Below are positions 60,591 through 64,000 of a DNA stretch of 64,000 bases, one piece after another (within the stretch, counting starts at the first letter, position 1; the number at the start of each line of letters is the position of its first letter). The notes under the pieces were generated by a model that saw only the letters and a program-made list of their open reading frames with translations, had not been told where the DNA came from and searched no databases. The stretch is from Dermatobacter hominis (GTDB taxonomy: Bacteria; Actinomycetota; Acidimicrobiia; Acidimicrobiales; Microtrichaceae), in NCBI RefSeq assembly GCF_020715685.1, contig NZ_CP085840.1, positions 4,597,061 to 4,661,060 of the forward strand, given 5' to 3'. The position numbers were made by a program, and so were the translations under genes.

Positions 60591-60869
60591 ATGTCGACCG
60601 ACGCCGTGACCCGCTACCGCTGCACCTCGTGCGGCAACCTGACCCGCTTCGACGTGACCACCACGCGCCGCACCCGGGCGTTCCACCACTACACGGTGGG
60701 CGGCGAGCTGGAGGTCGAGGACGTCACCGTGCTCGCCGAGGACCTCGAGTCCGTCGAGTGCCGGTGGTGCGGGCCGGCCGGCATCGTCGTCGAGGTCGAC
60801 GCCGCGTCCGTCGCGGACATGGACGAGCCCGACCGGACCCCGGGCGCCGCGCCCGCCCAGGAGGGCTGA
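60591..60869 (+). CDS. Small zinc-ribbon protein
   Basis: A 92-residue protein with two CxxC knuckles, YRCTSCGNLTRFDV and SVECRWCGPAG, separated by about 40 residues including EVEDVTVLAEDLESV. It resembles short zinc-ribbon proteins of unknown function common in this group. The ATG at 60591 has TAGGCT 8 nt upstream, so it is likely leaderless. It is divergent from the SOS-controlled nuclease and followed by the NYN-domain gene in the same frame after a single TGA. Confidence 0.8.
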   Translation: MSTDAVTRYRCTSCGNLTRFDVTTTRRTRAFHHYTVGGELEVEDVTVLAEDLESVECRWCGPAGIVVEVDAASVADMDEPDRTPGAAPAQEG

Positions 60870-60923
60870 GCGGTCGACGCCCGCCTCGCCCTGCTGGCGG
60901 AGGCGGGGGAGCTCGCCCTCGCC

Positions 60924-62183
60924 GTGGCCCGACGCGACGTCGGGTCGTCGGATGCCCCGCCACCTCCCGGTGCGCTCCGCCCGCTCATGCGGTTCCGCGG
61001 GCGGCTCAGCACACGAGCGCTCGAGACCCTGACCCGGACCCTCGACGCCGACGAGGGCTTCCGCACCCGGGTGGCCGACGGCGCGACCGAGGACCTCGTC
61101 GGCCGCGCCGGTTGGTTGTTCCTCCACCGGCCCGACGGCTGGGAGGAGGAGCTGGCGCTCCTGGCCGCCGCCGAGTCGGACCGCCTGGCGCGCGACCGCA
61201 CCGAGGCCGACGAGCGCTCCGCCGTGCGCCGGGCCGCCCAGCTCGAGCAGGCCGCGCACGAGCTCCGGTCGCGGGTGGCGGCCGCCACCGAGGGCGCGGC
61301 GCGGGCCGAGCGCGAGCTCGAGGCCGAACGGGTCCGACGCCGGGCCGCAGAGGGCACCGTGGGGGACCTGCAACGTCGGCTCGACAGCGCGGCCGACGAG
61401 CGCGACCGCGCGGTCGCCGACCTGGCCGCCGCTCGGCGCGAGGCCGACGAGCGCCTCGCCCGGGTCCGGTCGCTCGAGTCGGCGCTCGCCGAGCTGACCG
61501 CCGCCCGCGACCGGTGGGCGGCCCCGGTCGAGGAGGCGGTCGCCGACGCCCGCGCCGCCCTCGGCGAGGCCGTCGCCGCGCTGGACGCCGCGTCGGCACG
61601 GCTGCAGCCGCCCGCGGTCGACGGCGCACGCGGTCCGGGCGGGGCCGGCGCCGGTGGTGCCGGTCGCGGCGCCCTGCCCGACGGTCCCGACGGCGGCGGG
61701 GCGCGGTCGTCGCGCGGACCGCGACGAGCTCGGCGGACCCCGGTCCGGCTCGTCCGCGGCGCCGTCGACGGCACGGTCGAGGCCACCGACCAGCTCCTGC
61801 GGGCTTCCGGCGTCCAGGTGGTCGTCGACGGCTACAACGTGAGCATGGAGGGGTGGCCGCACCTCGACGCCCGGACGCAGCGCGAGCGGCTGCTGTCGCT
61901 GCTCACCGCGGCGGCGGCTCGATCGGGAGCCGAGGTCCACGTCGTGTTCGACGGCGACGACGACGGCCGCCGACCCGCGGTGAGCAGCCCGCTCGCCGTG
62001 CGGGTCCGCTACACGCCGGCCGAGGTCGAGGCCGACGACGTGGTGATCGCCATGGCCCGGGACCTGCCCGCCGACCGGCCGGTCGTCGTCGTGAGCTCCG
62101 ACCGCCGCGTGCAGGACGGGGCTCGCGGCGCCGGCGCCAACGTGGTCAGCGCGTCGGCGCTGCTCGCCTGGGACCGCCGCTGA
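60924..62183 (+). CDS. NYN-domain protein with long coiled coil
   Basis: A 419-residue protein. Residues ~65-235 are an Ala/Arg/Glu-rich coiled coil. A Gly/Pro/Arg-rich hinge follows, then a C-terminal NYN (YacP/Rae1-like, PIN-fold) domain at ~300-418: VVVDGYNVSMEGW, HVVFDGDDDG, EADDVVIAMARD and VVVVSSDRRVQDGARGAGA. These carry the acidic residues of the putative ribonuclease site. The family is thought to cleave or bind RNA. Sense-looking codons continue back to 60870 without an ATG, GTG or TTG start, so GTG 60924 is provisional. Confidence 0.88.
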   Translation: MARRDVGSSDAPPPPGALRPLMRFRGRLSTRALETLTRTLDADEGFRTRVADGATEDLVGRAGWLFLHRPDGWEEELALLAAAESDRLARDRTEADERSAVRRAAQLEQAAHELRSRVAAATEGAARAERELEAERVRRRAAEGTVGDLQRRLDSAADERDRAVADLAAARREADERLARVRSLESALAELTAARDRWAAPVEEAVADARAALGEAVAALDAASARLQPPAVDGARGPGGAGAGGAGRGALPDGPDGGGARSSRGPRRARRTPVRLVRGAVDGTVEATDQLLRASGVQVVVDGYNVSMEGWPHLDARTQRERLLSLLTAAAARSGAEVHVVFDGDDDGRRPAVSSPLAVRVRYTPAEVEADDVVIAMARDLPADRPVVVVSSDRRVQDGARGAGANVVSASALLAWDRR

Positions 62184-63111
62184 CGGCGTCGCCCGCGCCG
62201 GCCGACGCGACCGCCGCGTCGGCGTCGGCACCGGCCAGCGACACCAGCAGGGGCTCGTCGTCCTCGGCGGCCGCGGCGAGCGCGTCGCGCAGACGGCCGA
62301 CCACCTCGCTCCACGGCGTGGTGTCGAGCTGGTCGCGGACCGCGTCGAGCGACGCGGCGATCTCGGCCGCCGTGGCGGGCTCGACGACCGCCGGGAGGTC
62401 GCGGGTGCTCGACCACCAGGCCACGAGGCCTCCGAGGGTGGGCTGGGTGACCGGCGTCCGGGCGAGCCCACGGGCGATGTCGACGCCGGGCTGCATGCCG
62501 ATCCACACCGCGCCGCCGTCGCGGTGGGCGAGCAGCTCCGCCACCTTGGCGGTGCGGCCGCGGAGGCGGACCCCCGGCGGGAACCGGTCCGGATCCGCCG
62601 TCGGCGGCGTGGCGGTCGCGGTCACCCACGCCGCGGCCCGGTCGGCGCCGGAGCGGCGCGTCGACGCCAGCCCGGCGAACAGCAGCGCGGCGAGCACGTC
62701 GGCGGTCGCCCGGTCGCGCAGCTCGACCGAGCGGCCCGACACGGCGATCGCGCCCTCGGGCGCGCCGGCCGGCGGGACGTGGACGGCGGGCACGGGCGGC
62801 TCGTCGGCGGCCGGCTGCGGCGCGAGCTCGGCGGCGACGTCGTCGCGGTCGTCGGCCGCGGCGGCATCGTCGGCCGGCGCGGCCAGCGCGACGATCTCGA
62901 CGTCGGGCACCAGCTCGGGTCCGGCCACCGGCCCCCAGGTCGCAGCTCCCTCGTGGTCGGCGGACGCGGCCTCGGGCGCGTCGTCGGCATCGAGCCGTCC
63001 GCGCGTCGGCACCGGGCGGACGAACTGGCGCCAGTTCTCGACGGCCATCGTGGCCACCACGGCCAGCGCCATCACGACGACCACGCCCACGGCGGCGATC
63101 AGCGGGTTCAC
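62146..63111 (-). CDS. Membrane-anchored protein of unknown function
   Basis: A 321-residue protein with an N-terminal transmembrane helix (residues 3-24, IAAVGVVVVMALAVVATMAV). A ~100-residue acidic, Ala-rich linker follows, then a globular domain at ~120-300. Landmarks of the latter are AIAVSGRSVELRDRATADVL, AKVAELLAHRDGGAVWIGMQ and DEPLLVSLAGADAD. No family is recognised. It overlaps the end of the NYN gene by 38 nt tail-to-tail. GTG 63111 is used as start. A role cannot be assigned. Confidence 0.65.
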   Translation of the reverse strand: MNPLIAAVGVVVVMALAVVATMAVENWRQFVRPVPTRGRLDADDAPEAASADHEGAATWGPVAGPELVPDVEIVALAAPADDAAAADDRDDVAAELAPQPAADEPPVPAVHVPPAGAPEGAIAVSGRSVELRDRATADVLAALLFAGLASTRRSGADRAAAWVTATATPPTADPDRFPPGVRLRGRTAKVAELLAHRDGGAVWIGMQPGVDIARGLARTPVTQPTLGGLVAWWSSTRDLPAVVEPATAAEIAASLDAVRDQLDTTPWSEVVGRLRDALAAAAEDDEPLLVSLAGADADAAVASAGAGDAVSGGPRRAAPTR

Positions 63112-63141
63112 GGTGCTCGGATCGGCCGCCCGGCCGGATCC

Positions 63142-63522
63142 ATGAGCACTCGCCCGCCGGCGGTGTCACACCGCGTCCGTAGGTTGCGGGCACGGCGGTT
63201 GGGCCGAGCGGAGGTGTCGGAAGTGGCTCGAACGGGACCGGGGTCTCGAACTGAAGCGGGGTCTCGAACGGAAGCGGGGTCGGCCGAGGGGGCCGGGTCG
63301 TACCAGGTGGCGCCCGACGGGCGCTCGGTGCTGCGCATCGACTGCGCCGACTGCGCCCACCAGCACACCGACGTGTGCACCGACTGCCTGGTCACCTTCC
63401 TGTGCGAGCGCGAGGACGACGGCGCCGTCGTCGTGCCGATCAGCGAGATCCGTGCGGTGCGCATGCTGCAGGACGCCGGGTTGGCGCCGCAGATCCGCCA
63501 CCGCTCCACGTTCGCGTCCTGA
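63142..63522 (+). CDS. Cys-rich small protein, metal-binding
   Basis: A 126-residue protein with a basic N-terminus and a short direct repeat (SRTEAGSRTEAGS, from 18-bp DNA repeats near 63240-63277). The C-terminal half has a Cys/His cluster: RIDCADCAHQHTDVCTDCLV, then FLCERED. It is likely to bind zinc or an Fe-S cluster. ATG 63142 is used; GTG 63214 would remove the basic leader and is equally plausible. No family is recognised. It lies 37 bp before queG. Confidence 0.68.
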   Translation: MSTRPPAVSHRVRRLRARRLGRAEVSEVARTGPGSRTEAGSRTEAGSAEGAGSYQVAPDGRSVLRIDCADCAHQHTDVCTDCLVTFLCEREDDGAVVVPISEIRAVRMLQDAGLAPQIRHRSTFAS

Positions 63523-63559
63523 CGGGGCGCCCCGCCGGCCGGTGGGACAGCATGGGGCC

Positions 63560-64000
63560 ATGGGCCTGCGAGAGGTGGTGGTGGCGCGAGGTCGGGCCAA
63601 CGGGCTCGACGCCGTCGGCATCGCGGACGCGACGCCGTTCGAGCGGACCCGCGCCGACCTGCTCGAGCGCCGGCAGGCCGGGCTGCACGCGGACATGCAG
63701 TTCACGTACCGCGACCCGGACCGCTCCACGGACCCGTCCCGGACGCTGCCCGGCGCGCGGTCGCTGGTCGTCGGCGCCGTCCGCTACGCCAGCCGGATCG
63801 ACGAGGACGACGTCGAGGCGGACCGGCCCGGCGCCCGGGTCGCCCGCTACGCCACCGGCGAGCACGACGGCGTGCTGCGCCGCGCGCTCGCGTCGGTCGC
63901 CCTGGACCTCCGCCACGTCGGCTTCCGGGCCGTCGTCCTCGCCGACGACAACGCGCTGGTGGACCGGGCCGCCGCGCACCGGGCGGGGCTCGGCTGGTTC
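63560..64000 (+). CDS. queG: Epoxyqueuosine reductase QueG, 5' part
   Basis: The first 147 codons of a QueG-type enzyme; the gene continues beyond the window. QueG uses cobalamin and two 4Fe-4S clusters to reduce epoxyqueuosine to queuosine in the tRNA anticodon. Visible landmarks are the N-terminal REVVVARGRANGLDAVGIAD, MQFTYRDPDRSTDPSRTLPG, ARSLVVGAVRYA and DDNALVDRAAAHRAGLGWF. The ATG at 63560 is preceded by GGGACAGCATGGGGCC. The Fe-S domains lie past the end, so completeness cannot be judged. Confidence 0.88.
   Translation, partial: MGLREVVVARGRANGLDAVGIADATPFERTRADLLERRQAGLHADMQFTYRDPDRSTDPSRTLPGARSLVVGAVRYASRIDEDDVEADRPGARVARYATGEHDGVLRRALASVALDLRHVGFRAVVLADDNALVDRAAAHRAGLGWF

Overview
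The window is one continuous, very GC-rich actinobacterial chromosome segment. A WhiB protein, an F420-type luciferase-like oxidoreductase, IdeR/DtxR-type iron boxes, a mycobacterial-type LexA box, Thr-rich surface linkers and many GTG starts point to Actinomycetota. The combination is most like class Acidimicrobiia (Ilumatobacter/Iamia relatives), which is an inference. Gene density is high, with no transposase, prophage, CRISPR array or tRNA seen. Many genes look leaderless, with a TANNNT-like -10 element 6-8 nt before the start codon.

Layout. 0-12 kb: a TetR/DUF2071 divergent pair sharing a small operator, an ECF sigma factor coupled to a membrane-anchored beta-propeller protein, a diguanylate cyclase, a phosphotransferase, a divergent DOPA-dioxygenase-like/PLP-decarboxylase pair, a minimal malonyl-CoA decarboxylase and an M50 site-2 protease. 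12-17 kb: a 1606-residue FtsX-type permease with a giant Pro/Ala tail ending in a PH-like domain. 17-26.5 kb: amidohydrolase, type-2 isoleucyl-tRNA synthetase, Nudix hydrolase and class Ia ribonucleotide reductase (nrdAB) behind paired NrdR boxes. 26.5-34.7 kb: DUF5996, Gfo/Idh/MocA and F420 oxidoreductases, a class A penicillin-binding protein, a coiled-coil zinc-ribbon protein and a histidine phosphatase.

34.8-41.2 kb holds a branched-chain amino acid (Liv) importer split into a forward-strand binding protein and a convergent permease/ATPase operon. Between them is a 241-bp array of four 47-bp inverted-repeat units. 41.8-42.2 kb is the RNase P RNA gene, flanked downstream by several strong hairpins. 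42.9-51.7 kb is a complete haem acquisition locus: HmuTUV importer, HtaA-type and other surface haem proteins, and haem oxygenase, with two IdeR/DtxR-like boxes. 52-57 kb: glycerol kinase and glycerol-3-phosphate dehydrogenase around an LtrA-like protein. 57-64 kb: whiB, trpD, an SOS-box-controlled DEDD exonuclease/GIY-YIG nuclease, zinc-ribbon proteins, a NYN-domain protein and the 5' part of queG.

The items most worth following up are the 47-bp inverted-repeat array, the FtsX-PH fusion, the SOS-controlled nuclease, the hairpin element shared by the 3' flanks of rnpB and the DOPA-dioxygenase gene, and the architecture of the haem surface proteins.
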